Source of the DNA: Sphingobacteriaceae bacterium GW460-11-11-14-LB5
GTDB taxonomy: Bacteria; Bacteroidota; Bacteroidia; Sphingobacteriales; Sphingobacteriaceae
Assembly: GCA_002151545.1 (NCBI GenBank)
Contig: CP021237.1
Span: 4,216,001-4,280,000, forward strand
Reading direction: 5' to 3'
Length of the DNA: 64,000 nucleotides
Both the position numbers and the translations under genes were made by a program. Positions 33,336 to 42,190 of the stretch are shown piece after piece (the stretch's first letter is position 1; each line of letters opens with the position of its first letter). Below the pieces are notes generated by a model, which was given only the letters and a program-made list of their open reading frames with translations, had not been told where the DNA came from and searched no databases.

Positions 33336-34859
33336 TTAATTTCTTCGGCCAGCATTATTCAAATTAGGGTTAATGCTAACCTGACTCGTAGGATAAGGGA
33401 AAAATTGATCTCTTGGCATTTGTATAGACGGGCTTTTACCTATTCTAGCCAGATAGGCATTAACGACTTGCTCGTATTTGCCCATTCTTACTAAATCAGC
33501 CCTGCGTTTACCTTCATAAAATAGTTCCCAGCCTCTTTCCTGTAAAATTGCATCTCTAAATGTGCTTTGATTCAAGTTAGCTAAAACCAGTTCAGTTGCA
33601 TGAGAACGGCGTTTAACTTTATTCACCAACTCTATACTTTCAGTTGAAGGGCCTCCATTAATTTCATTTAATGCTTCTGCTCTACTCAACAAAATGTCTG
33701 CATAACGAAGGATATTAACACTGTGACCATCGTAATATGTGTTGGCTCCGTTCGGATCAGCATATTTTGATGTAGCAACATTAGGCATATATAACACTCC
33801 AGCCGGAGCAATAGCGCCTAAAGTAGGGGCTTGTTTGTGAATCAAATTATCGGTACCCGTATATTCTGCAAAAAACATTTTTTTCCTATCGTCGGCATTA
33901 TTGAAACTATTATAGAAATCCCATGTAACGGCATAATATTGCCACCTTTCGGTAAGCACTGGGTGCTCTAATGGCCCAAAGTGATTTAATAGCTCTGTTC
34001 CGTTTACATTTGCATCGCTTAATACAGAAAAAATATTTTCTACGCACCAGGTATTGCTTTCCGCGAATAATCCAGCGTAGGTTGGGTATAAATCATACAC
34101 TTTTAAATCAATCACCTGCTGGCAATAATCTGCTGCTTTTTGCCATTGATGATCGCGTAAATATAATTTTGCCAACATTCCAAGAGCCGCTCCTTTGGTT
34201 GCCCTTCCCACATCATTATTTGGATAAATAGGATTATTTACATAGTTCAATGGTAAATTGGCAGCTGCATATTCTAACTCGCCGATTAAATACTTGTTCA
34301 TGTCGGCTAAGGAAGTTAGCTGTGGTTTGGCGCTATAATCTTTAGCAGCCATTTCTTTTTCAGTTATTAATACAGAAGGACCCCATATATCTGTTATATC
34401 CATGTAAGCAATAGCCCTTAAAAACCTAATTTCCGCTAAAAATTTACTTTTTTCAGCATCCGTAATGCTTTTCATAGGTGTAATATTTGAAATTGCCACA
34501 TTTGCATTTGCAATTAACTTATAAATCTGCCTCCAATCTTCTAAAATTAACCCATTTGATGAGTTCCATTGGATGTTTGAAAGTTGACCTGGATCACCCC
34601 CATAATCGCAATGACCAAGATCTGTGGTTAAATCTGTTAAGGCAAAATGACGAACCGTCCAATAGTCATAATTATCGCCAACTGAAGGTCCTTTTAATCT
34701 CGCATAAACCGCATTTACACCAGCAATGGCATCCGATTTCGTGACGAAAGCATTTTTTTCAGTTAGAATACTGTACACTTTTGGCTCTAAACTCTTTTTA
34801 CAAGAAAATTGTATAACAAGTGCAATTGTCAGTAAAAGAATGATATTATATTTTTTCAT
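33336..34859 (-). CDS. SusD/RagB-family outer-membrane lipoprotein
   Basis: The product has 507 residues with lipoprotein signal IILLLTIALVIQFSCKKS (lipobox FSC). SusD features include ITDAEKSKFLAEIRFLRAIA, the TPR-like helices with GALGMLAKLYLRDHQWQKAA, and the C-terminal RDAILQERGWELFYEGKRRA. SusD forms the lid on SusC and captures glycan or other substrates at the cell surface. The ATG at 34859 is chosen for the signal peptide. It lies 35 nt after susC. Confidence 0.93.
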   Translation of the reverse strand: MKKYNIILLLTIALVIQFSCKKSLEPKVYSILTEKNAFVTKSDAIAGVNAVYARLKGPSVGDNYDYWTVRHFALTDLTTDLGHCDYGGDPGQLSNIQWNSSNGLILEDWRQIYKLIANANVAISNITPMKSITDAEKSKFLAEIRFLRAIAYMDITDIWGPSVLITEKEMAAKDYSAKPQLTSLADMNKYLIGELEYAAANLPLNYVNNPIYPNNDVGRATKGAALGMLAKLYLRDHQWQKAADYCQQVIDLKVYDLYPTYAGLFAESNTWCVENIFSVLSDANVNGTELLNHFGPLEHPVLTERWQYYAVTWDFYNSFNNADDRKKMFFAEYTGTDNLIHKQAPTLGAIAPAGVLYMPNVATSKYADPNGANTYYDGHSVNILRYADILLSRAEALNEINGGPSTESIELVNKVKRRSHATELVLANLNQSTFRDAILQERGWELFYEGKRRADLVRMGKYEQVVNAYLARIGKSPSIQMPRDQFFPYPTSQVSINPNLNNAGRRN

Positions 34860-34894
34860 GATGTTAAATTTAAGGTGTTCCTGTACAAAATACA

Positions 34895-37800
34895 TTAATT
34901 AAAAGAGGCTTTAATTCCAAATGTTACTGTTTTAAAGGCAGGGAAAGCATTAAAATCCAATCCACCACCAGTGTTCGAGCCAGAATGCGTATTTACTTCA
35001 GGGTCTGTTCCAGTATATTTTGTAATGGTAAACAAGTTTTGAGCCTGCACATATACATTTAATCCGCTGATTAACTTAGTTTTTGAAAATAAAGATGCCG
35101 GTATTGAATATCCCAGCGAGACAGATTTCAATCTTACATATGCGGCATTTTCTACAAACCGGGAGTTTACATAACCGCCATACTGACTTAGAAAGTAACC
35201 TTCTCTGGGAATATCGGTATTTTCATTTTTACCTGCTACAAATCTATTTAACGCATCAGCACCGGTTGTTGATTCTAATACCAAACGATTCATATTATAT
35301 AAGTAATACCCAAATGCGCCCTGAAAAAAAACATTAAGGTTAAAACCTTTAAAGCTGAAATCATTTGCCAAACCTGTACTAAAACGAGGAGTGGTATTTC
35401 CTAGATATTGTTGGTCATCAGGAGTAATTGCACCATCGCCATTAATATCAGCATATTTCGGGTCTCCAGGTTTTGCTGCTGGTTGTGGTGCATAAACTTC
35501 GCCCGATTTAATTACACCTGCATATACATATCCTCGTAATTCACCCAATTCTCTGCCCGGCAATACCCGGGTAAACTCTCTTCCGGAAACCGTACCACTT
35601 GGATTGGCTGTATTTACCGGGATATTATCGATTTGATCGCCTAAAGAAAGTACTTTCTGTCTGTTGTAAGAAATATTGAATGTAGAGTTCCAGTTAAATG
35701 CCGGGCTGGCAATGTTTGTTGTATTTACAGCTAACTCAATACCTTGATTTCGTAACGAACCGGCATTTGCCAATTGAATCGTTTGGCCATAATAGTTTCC
35801 AACAGGTACATTCAAAAGCAGGTCGGTTGTTTTTTTATTATAATAATCAATCGAAACATTCAATCGGCCATTAAAAAAGCCCATATCTACACCAGCATTC
35901 AGTTGTGCAGTGCTTTCCCATTTCAAATCAGGATTGGCTAAATTTTTAGCTTCAATTCCTGAGACTAAGCCGCCATCGGCATCTATTGCGGTATTATAAC
36001 TACCAAATTGAGCTAAGTAGGCATAATCTAGAATCCTGTCATTACCAGTTACACCATAACTAACCCTTGCTTTTAAATTAGAAAAAGTATTAAGATTTTT
36101 AATGAAATCCTCATCAGTAAACTTATAGGCTAAAGACCCTGAAGGAAAATAACCCCGGCGGTTATTCTCTCCAAATTTAGAGGAAGCATCGCCCCTGAAA
36201 GTAAATGCAGCTAACAACTTATCTTTAAAAGCATAGTTTAACCTTGCAAAGTAAGAATTAAAACTGGTTTGGGTTTTATTACTACCATATCCATTTGGCA
36301 ATGCACCAGCAGTTAGGTTATAATACAGAAATTGATCCGTTGAAAAACCTTTTGAACCCACGTTTACCGACTGTGCAACATCTTTTTGGGCAGAAACCCC
36401 GCCTAATAACGTAAAATCATGATCATTAAATTTATATTTATAGGTTAAATAGTTCTCGATTAACCATCTAAAAGTTGATGAGCTCGTAATACTAGCTAAA
36501 CCCTTATTGGCAACGCCAGCAGGTATGGTTTGTGGAGTATAAGTTCCTAAATCAGTCTGCGAAAACTCACCTCCTGCACCTAAATGATAAGTTAGATTTT
36601 TTATTACCTCATAATCAAGTCCAACATTAGCGTTAGCCAATTTATTGTCTCTATTATTAGTTGGCTCCAATAAGTTCGCTATTGCATTACTCTTACCGAG
36701 ATAATTGTAATATGAACCATCTGCATTATAAACCGGTAAATTAGGTAATGAAGTTATAATACCAAAAAGTGGTGGTGTAATCCCGTCGCCATACGATTGT
36801 TGCTTTGACTTGGAACTGGCACCATAAAAATTGGCATTCAACCTTACCCTTTCGTTTAGTTTTTTATCAGCCCCGATTCTCGCCGTGTATCGGGTAAATC
36901 CAGTGCTTTTTAATACACCAACCTGATCAATATAATTACCAGATACATAGAGCTTTGAATTTGCATCTCCACTGCTAATACTTACATTCATATTATCAAC
37001 TATCGAATTTTGGGTAGCCTCGCTTAACCAATTGGTGTTTGTAGGTATAAAGCTGGCAGGGAAAAGTGGCGATTTGCCATTTTCAGCATAAGTTGCATTC
37101 TGTATATCTGTATATTGCTGACCTGTTAGAAGCTCCGGTTTGTAGGTCAAAAATTGACGACCAGTTGAGTAATCGGCATCAATACTTACTTTACCCATCT
37201 TTCCTTTTTTGGTCGTGATTAATACCACACCGTTCCCCCCTCTGGCACCATAAATGGCTGCCGAAGAGGCATCTTTTAAGATTTGAATATCTTCAATGTC
37301 ATTTGGATTAATGGTACTTCCGTTTTCAGAAATAAAACCATCGACTACATATAGTGGGCTGTTGCTGGATTGAATGGAATTCCCACCTCTGATGGTAATT
37401 TGAATCCCGGCACCTGGAGCAAAACTGGTTTGCTGCACCTGTACACCCGCAGCCTTACCTTGTATGGCCTGGCCAATGTTACTTGTACTTCCGCCAAGGT
37501 TCATTTCGCTTGCCTTAACTGTACTTATGGAGGCAGAAATGTCGCCTCTTCGTTGTGTACCATAGCCCACAACCACAACTTCATTCAGTTTATTTAGGTC
37601 TTCTTCTAAGTTTACATTTACCACATTTGAAGCACCTACGGTAACCCGCTGGGTTTTATAACCTACAAGTGTAAAGTTTAAAACCTTTAAATTACCTTTC
37701 AAGGTGATGGTAAACTTACCGTTAGCATCAACCGATGTTCCGTTTTTCACATCAGTTTCTGTTACTGATGTTCCAACAGCCGGCAGTCCTTTTTCATCTT

Positions 37801-37960
37801 TCACCGTCCCGGTTACAACCGTCTGCGCACTGGCTGCAATAGGGATTAAAATAAATAAAGAACAATAAAAAAATTTAAAAAGAGCATTAAAAAATGAGCG
37901 GTTTAGTATAGGAACAGTTGTCCTACAATCCCCATTTGTTGGTTTGTAAATTGTAATCAT
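34895..37960 (-). CDS. SusC/RagA-family TonB-dependent outer-membrane transporter
   Basis: The product has 1021 residues. A signal region (FFYCSLFILIPIAASAQ) is followed by a CarboxypepD-regulatory-like domain (VVTGTVKDEKGLPAVGTSVT). Then come the TonB-box/plug with LNEVVVVGYGTQRRGDISAS and the SusC signature PLYVVDGFISENGSTINPND. A beta-barrel runs to the C-terminal FPAFKTVTFGIKASFN. It imports large substrates with SusD, energised by TonB. No glycoside hydrolase is linked; the nearest genes concern sulfate. Confidence 0.93.
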   Translation of the reverse strand: MITIYKPTNGDCRTTVPILNRSFFNALFKFFYCSLFILIPIAASAQTVVTGTVKDEKGLPAVGTSVTETDVKNGTSVDANGKFTITLKGNLKVLNFTLVGYKTQRVTVGASNVVNVNLEEDLNKLNEVVVVGYGTQRRGDISASISTVKASEMNLGGSTSNIGQAIQGKAAGVQVQQTSFAPGAGIQITIRGGNSIQSSNSPLYVVDGFISENGSTINPNDIEDIQILKDASSAAIYGARGGNGVVLITTKKGKMGKVSIDADYSTGRQFLTYKPELLTGQQYTDIQNATYAENGKSPLFPASFIPTNTNWLSEATQNSIVDNMNVSISSGDANSKLYVSGNYIDQVGVLKSTGFTRYTARIGADKKLNERVRLNANFYGASSKSKQQSYGDGITPPLFGIITSLPNLPVYNADGSYYNYLGKSNAIANLLEPTNNRDNKLANANVGLDYEVIKNLTYHLGAGGEFSQTDLGTYTPQTIPAGVANKGLASITSSSTFRWLIENYLTYKYKFNDHDFTLLGGVSAQKDVAQSVNVGSKGFSTDQFLYYNLTAGALPNGYGSNKTQTSFNSYFARLNYAFKDKLLAAFTFRGDASSKFGENNRRGYFPSGSLAYKFTDEDFIKNLNTFSNLKARVSYGVTGNDRILDYAYLAQFGSYNTAIDADGGLVSGIEAKNLANPDLKWESTAQLNAGVDMGFFNGRLNVSIDYYNKKTTDLLLNVPVGNYYGQTIQLANAGSLRNQGIELAVNTTNIASPAFNWNSTFNISYNRQKVLSLGDQIDNIPVNTANPSGTVSGREFTRVLPGRELGELRGYVYAGVIKSGEVYAPQPAAKPGDPKYADINGDGAITPDDQQYLGNTTPRFSTGLANDFSFKGFNLNVFFQGAFGYYLYNMNRLVLESTTGADALNRFVAGKNENTDIPREGYFLSQYGGYVNSRFVENAAYVRLKSVSLGYSIPASLFSKTKLISGLNVYVQAQNLFTITKYTGTDPEVNTHSGSNTGGGLDFNAFPAFKTVTFGIKASFN

Positions 37961-38162
37961 AGCGGTTTTGGTTATAGCTGATTGTTGCTAAAAGGATAAA
38001 ATGACTTTTAATTCTTAGTAGTATAATATTAGGAATTAAAAGGTGCATTTATATATAAAAACACTGCGCAATCGATTGACTAAACCTCTTAAATGCGATA
38101 AACTGGATAAATTAGAATTAAACCGATATAAATTAAGCCAATACTGCTTAATAATTAGGTAA

Positions 38163-38738
38163 TTAAGCCTGGGTTTTGATTTTAGAAATGATCTCCAGAA
38201 ATAGCTTATCCCTACTCTGAACAGGGCTTTCTGTATTGGTTTTGATAATGAGATGGGCGTTTAAGGCAGGCTCGAACCTGGCACTCACGCCTGTAAAATT
38301 TGAGATCAGGTTTCGGTCTGCGTCTTTGTATAAACCTTTTACATCTCTTTCTTTGCATACAGCCAGCGGGCAATCTAAAAAGACTTCAAAATACTGTTCT
38401 CCAATAATCTGAGCAGCCAATGCCCGATGTTCTTCAAGAGGGGTGATAAATGAACATATGGTAATCACATTGTTCATCATCATCAGTCTGGCTATTTCTG
38501 CAGCCCTTCTGATATTTTCTGCCCGATCGGCTTCGCTAAAGCCCAAATCTTTATTGATACCTTCCCGAAGTACATCTCCGTCTAATGTTATCGCGAAAAA
38601 CCCTTCTTCTTCGAGCTTTTCCTTTAATAAAGTCGAAATGGTGGTTTTTCCGGAACCCGACAATCCAAATAGCCAAACCACTATTCCCTTTTGATCTGGA
38701 ATAACAAAACCATTTTTAGCTGTAGTTTGAAGCGACAT
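38163..38738 (-). CDS. cysC: adenylylsulfate (APS) kinase
   Basis: The product has 191 residues. Walker A is FGLSGSGKTT (K31). Then come LDGDVLREGINKDLGFSEAD, RRAAEIARLMM and CPLAVCKERDVKGLYKDA, all classical APS kinase motifs. It phosphorylates APS with ATP to give PAPS. It is the last gene of an operon with cysQ, a sulfotransferase and a CHR transporter. No cysD, cysN or cysH is in the window, which favours use of PAPS for sulfation. Confidence 0.94.
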   Translation of the reverse strand: MSLQTTAKNGFVIPDQKGIVVWLFGLSGSGKTTISTLLKEKLEEEGFFAITLDGDVLREGINKDLGFSEADRAENIRRAAEIARLMMMNNVITICSFITPLEEHRALAAQIIGEQYFEVFLDCPLAVCKERDVKGLYKDADRNLISNFTGVSARFEPALNAHLIIKTNTESPVQSRDKLFLEIISKIKTQA

Positions 38739-38756
38739 AATTTATTGTTATGATCA

Positions 38757-39518
38757 TTAATCTACCTTACACAAAAAGCCTTCGTTTAGCAACGATTCTT
38801 TATTGTATAACATTTCGCGACCAGTTAATGTACGGATATTACAGCCGCTAAATAAAATAATGGCATGACCGGCAGCGGTATCCCATTCCATGGTTGGTCC
38901 GGTGCGTAAATAAATCTGAGCCTTACCTTCTGCTAACAAACAGAATTTAAGCGAACTCCCTACCGAAATAAAATTTACTATCGGATATTTGCTAAGAATG
39001 GCTTTTTCTTCACCATCCGCATGCGATCTGCTTACTGCTGCTGTCCATTCGTCGTTCTTCTTAATGGCTTTAATTTGAATAGGATCTTCTCCAGGGATTT
39101 GTTTCCAGCTTCCAGAATGCTCATCACCAAAATATAACAGGTTTTGTACCGGAATGTAAATGACGCCCAGCACCGGCACCCCATTACGGATTAAAGCAAT
39201 ATTTACCGTAAATTCACCATTTCGCTTGATAAACTCTTTGGTTCCATCCAGCGGGTCGACGCACCAGTATAGCGCCCAGTTTTTCCGCTCTTCATAAGGA
39301 ATATTTTTCCCTTCTTCAGATATAATTGGAATGGCCGGGTATAACTGTTTTAAATCGCGACAAATAATATCATTTGCTATTTTATCTGCCTTAGTTAAAG
39401 GAGAAGAATCGCTTTTGGTTGATACCTCAAAATCATCCCCATCATAAACGGTTAAAATTGCTTTCCCCGCCTCAACAGCTGTTTGCAGTATGGCATTTAT
39501 ATCAATGGTATCTATCAT
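38757..39518 (-). CDS. cysQ: 3'(2'),5'-bisphosphate nucleotidase
   Basis: The product has 253 residues of the inositol-monophosphatase superfamily. The metal-site motifs are PIISEEGKNIPYEERKNW, DPLDGTKEFIKRNGEF and MEWDTAAGHAI. CysQ removes the 3'-phosphate of PAP (the product of PAPS-dependent sulfotransfer) and can also act on PAPS. It sits 6 nt after the sulfotransferase and 18 nt before cysC. Confidence 0.92.
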   Translation of the reverse strand: MIDTIDINAILQTAVEAGKAILTVYDGDDFEVSTKSDSSPLTKADKIANDIICRDLKQLYPAIPIISEEGKNIPYEERKNWALYWCVDPLDGTKEFIKRNGEFTVNIALIRNGVPVLGVIYIPVQNLLYFGDEHSGSWKQIPGEDPIQIKAIKKNDEWTAAVSRSHADGEEKAILSKYPIVNFISVGSSLKFCLLAEGKAQIYLRTGPTMEWDTAAGHAIILFSGCNIRTLTGREMLYNKESLLNEGFLCKVD

Positions 39519-39524
39519 TTCATT

Positions 39525-40553
39525 CTATACTTTTGTGGCTAAATGCCTGGCCTTTATTTCTTTTAATATCTCCAGCTGAGGGCCCCGGTTGTCGAGGTCA
39601 GATTGACGGGCACTTAACAGGATATTTTTCTTGAGCAAATCGTTTTCAAGGTTATATTCTTCTATATCCTGGGCAGAAATTAATTTATCCTTATTCTCCG
39701 GGCGATCTAAAGCATAACCCAAATCAGTTAAGGTCTGGTGGTTAATACATTCGAAGATATCAATTTCTGCTGCGCTCAATTCTTTACGGAATTTACCGCT
39801 ATTGTCTTTAATGATTGGCTTGGCCAGATTTTCCCACATTTCGCCTGCATTGGCCGTAGCCAGCGATTCTTTTGAGTTATGAAAATCGAGCATGGTTTCA
39901 GCATAATCAATGGCCAGAAACCTGCATAAACTTTGAATAAGCTTTGCCGGATCTGCAATTAATTCCTCATAATTTAAAGAGAAAAAACGATCACTACCGA
40001 TTCTTTTCGACAGTTCGATACAGGCACTTTGATCTTTATACCACTGTTTAGCTAAATGATAAATATGCTTTTCGCCAACAATTGCTTTTTTAAAAGAGAG
40101 CGCAACATCTCTCCCGTCACGGTATAAATAAATATATTTCAGATTGGGCGAATGCGCTTCCAAATCAGCAGCATAATGCACATTAGCCATACTCTTGCAG
40201 CACCAGTATTTAGCTTTTTTTGCTATTGCTGCAGTTTCGTATACCAATCGGTTAATTTCGAAAAGGCTGTAGCTTTTTGAGTTTTCATAAATCCAGGCCT
40301 CATCCAGCTCAACGCCATCCCATGGTACAGGGTTAGCCCTTAAATAATTTACAACATCGCTAATTAAGGTTTTATATTTTGCTTCTGTTAAAAAACCATA
40401 CAAACCCAACAATGGCACAAAAGTGACCAAAATATGAGGTGGGTGCGGAGAGGCAATCTGATTAGATTGATCTAATATTACCCTTAGCAGATTGGAACCA
40501 GATCTTTGCGTTCCGATAATCTGAATACCGTCTGGTTTAAAAAAACTTTCCAT
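39525..40553 (-). CDS. PAPS-dependent sulfotransferase
   Basis: The product has 342 residues starting MESFFKPDGIQIIGTQRSGS. The 5'-phosphosulfate-binding loop is IIGTQRSGSNLLRVIL at residues 12-27. The 3'-phosphate-binding motif is IYLYRDGRDVALSFKKA. These two motifs define cytosolic-type sulfotransferases using PAPS. The acceptor (carbohydrate, lipid or other) cannot be read off. It overlaps the CHR transporter gene by 17 nt, so translation is coupled. An in-frame start at 40589 was rejected because it adds an unlike N-terminal stretch. Confidence 0.87.
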   Translation of the reverse strand: MESFFKPDGIQIIGTQRSGSNLLRVILDQSNQIASPHPPHILVTFVPLLGLYGFLTEAKYKTLISDVVNYLRANPVPWDGVELDEAWIYENSKSYSLFEINRLVYETAAIAKKAKYWCCKSMANVHYAADLEAHSPNLKYIYLYRDGRDVALSFKKAIVGEKHIYHLAKQWYKDQSACIELSKRIGSDRFFSLNYEELIADPAKLIQSLCRFLAIDYAETMLDFHNSKESLATANAGEMWENLAKPIIKDNSGKFRKELSAAEIDIFECINHQTLTDLGYALDRPENKDKLISAQDIEEYNLENDLLKKNILLSARQSDLDNRGPQLEILKEIKARHLATKV

Positions 40554-41781
40554 TATAAAAAATTGATACTGTTCCCAAAAAAATAGCACCGAGGATTAAA
40601 TATACCGGGCTGAGTTTATACTTATAGCTTAATATTAAAGAAACAACACATATAGCACCTACCAAAAGTGTTCTTGGTTGCAATAATAATATTTTTAAGG
40701 CTGATGATATAATTAACCCGACAACGACCACCTTAATTCCTGATATCATGCTTTTGATAAGGGGATGATCTTTTGTTTTATTGAAGATTTTAGAAACAAC
40801 AATCATTAAAATAGCCGATGGTATAAACATACTGCAGGTAGCAACCAAAGCGCCTAAAAAACCAGCTAACTTAAAACCAATAAAGGTTGAACTCACTAGA
40901 ATCGGCCCGGGTGTAACCTGACTAAAAGCAATCGCATCTATCAATTCTTTCGCACTCAACCATTGCATATCTTTGACCAGTAGCGACTGCATAATGGGGA
41001 TAACGAGGTACCCACCACCAAATAAGGAAATACTAATGCCCGAAAAAACGGTTCCGATCTTAAAAAAGATGTTCTGATAAGACTTAAATGCTCCCGTAAT
41101 AAATAAAATCTGATTGATGAATAAAATGGCAACCGCAATAAACGAAAATGAATTTAACCTAAGTTTAAACTTCTGCTTAAAACTAGTTACCACTTCAGCA
41201 TAATTATTTTTTTTCTGGTCAAACATCAGCCCGGCAATGGCTCCTATGGCAATAAGAATGATTGTTATCAGGTAGTTCCCTTTAATCAGATCGAGTGTGA
41301 TGGCGATCAAAAAAACAAAGATTTTGCCATAATGAAGCGAAATTTCTTTTTTAAACAACTGTAATCCTGTCGATAAAATGATCATACTTACAATTGCGCC
41401 TACATATTGCATCATTAAGCTCCAGGATATATTGAGCCCGTTTGAAAAATAAACATAAGCCAGGCAAAGCATTAAAATACTTGCCGGCAGTAAAACGGCG
41501 AACATACTCACCGCAGCACCTAATTTACCCTTTAAAGCATAACCTATATTGGCAACAACATTTACCGCCATGGGGCCAGGCATAAAAGAAGCTACAGTTA
41601 CACTATTTAATACATCCTCATTATCAATGGTTTTATCCTGCTCAACCATAATGCGCTGAATCAGCGAAACCAAAGCCATATGTCCACCAAAGCTTACACA
41701 GCCAATTTTAAGGAAGGTGAAGAAAAGATATTTTATTGACACCTTTTCTTTGGCTATATCGCTTGGTACTGATAACTCCAT
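40537..41781 (-). CDS. CHR-family (chromate transporter-like) permease
   Basis: The product is a 414-residue bidomain CHR protein. Both halves carry the family motifs: FLKIGCVSFGGHMALVSLIQ with SFMPGPMAVNVVANIGYALK in the first, and GISISLFGGGYLVIPIMQSL with AFSQVTPGPILVSSTFIGFK in the second. CHR proteins are known for chromate efflux, and some are thought to move sulfate. The overlap with a sulfotransferase and linkage to cysQ and cysC make a sulfate-related anion more likely here. That is inference. Confidence 0.85.
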   Translation of the reverse strand: MELSVPSDIAKEKVSIKYLFFTFLKIGCVSFGGHMALVSLIQRIMVEQDKTIDNEDVLNSVTVASFMPGPMAVNVVANIGYALKGKLGAAVSMFAVLLPASILMLCLAYVYFSNGLNISWSLMMQYVGAIVSMIILSTGLQLFKKEISLHYGKIFVFLIAITLDLIKGNYLITIILIAIGAIAGLMFDQKKNNYAEVVTSFKQKFKLRLNSFSFIAVAILFINQILFITGAFKSYQNIFFKIGTVFSGISISLFGGGYLVIPIMQSLLVKDMQWLSAKELIDAIAFSQVTPGPILVSSTFIGFKLAGFLGALVATCSMFIPSAILMIVVSKIFNKTKDHPLIKSMISGIKVVVVGLIISSALKILLLQPRTLLVGAICVVSLILSYKYKLSPVYLILGAIFLGTVSIFYNGKFF

Positions 41782-42190
41782 TTGTTACGCTTAAAGATCA
41801 ATTTGAATAATAAAAACAATATAACACTAATTTTCGCTGCTTATCAAGAAATATTGCCTGTTGTTTGCGGTTTAAAAAAGACCTGGTTTAAAAACCTAAT
41901 TTATGCCATTTAACAGGCATAAACATGGCAAACACTACGCAAACGTTTGTTTAAATCCATCAATCATCTAATTTCATATACGCTAGCCAACGGAGATATA
42001 ATCTATATATACATCCAGATTATTAATTTGATTAATTAAAAAATTAGTCCATTAATTGGAAAGTGTTTACTTAGACAAAACCTTAACAACGTTTCTGTTA
42101 AAATTTTTGGTAATCAGGAAAAGAAAATTCCTTAACATTTACTGCTAAGAAACAAATGCCAAGGACTTGATTAAAATTTTAAACATTTTT
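41782..42190. other. gene-free region with a few palindromes
   Basis: No gene is supported. I see GCAAACGTTTGT at about 41939-41950, a LacI/GntR-operator-like palindrome, and TATGCC...GGCATA at about 41901-41920. Either could be a regulatory site upstream of the CHR-sulfation operon, since its start is at 41781. The part near 42190 is AT-rich and is the 3' flank of the beta-barrel gene. Confidence 0.35.

Noticed and set aside
40537..41781. Reading the CHR permease as a proven chromate-resistance gene
   Set aside because: No chromate-responsive regulator is seen, and the operon partners are sulfation genes; the family is noted without assigning chromate as substrate.
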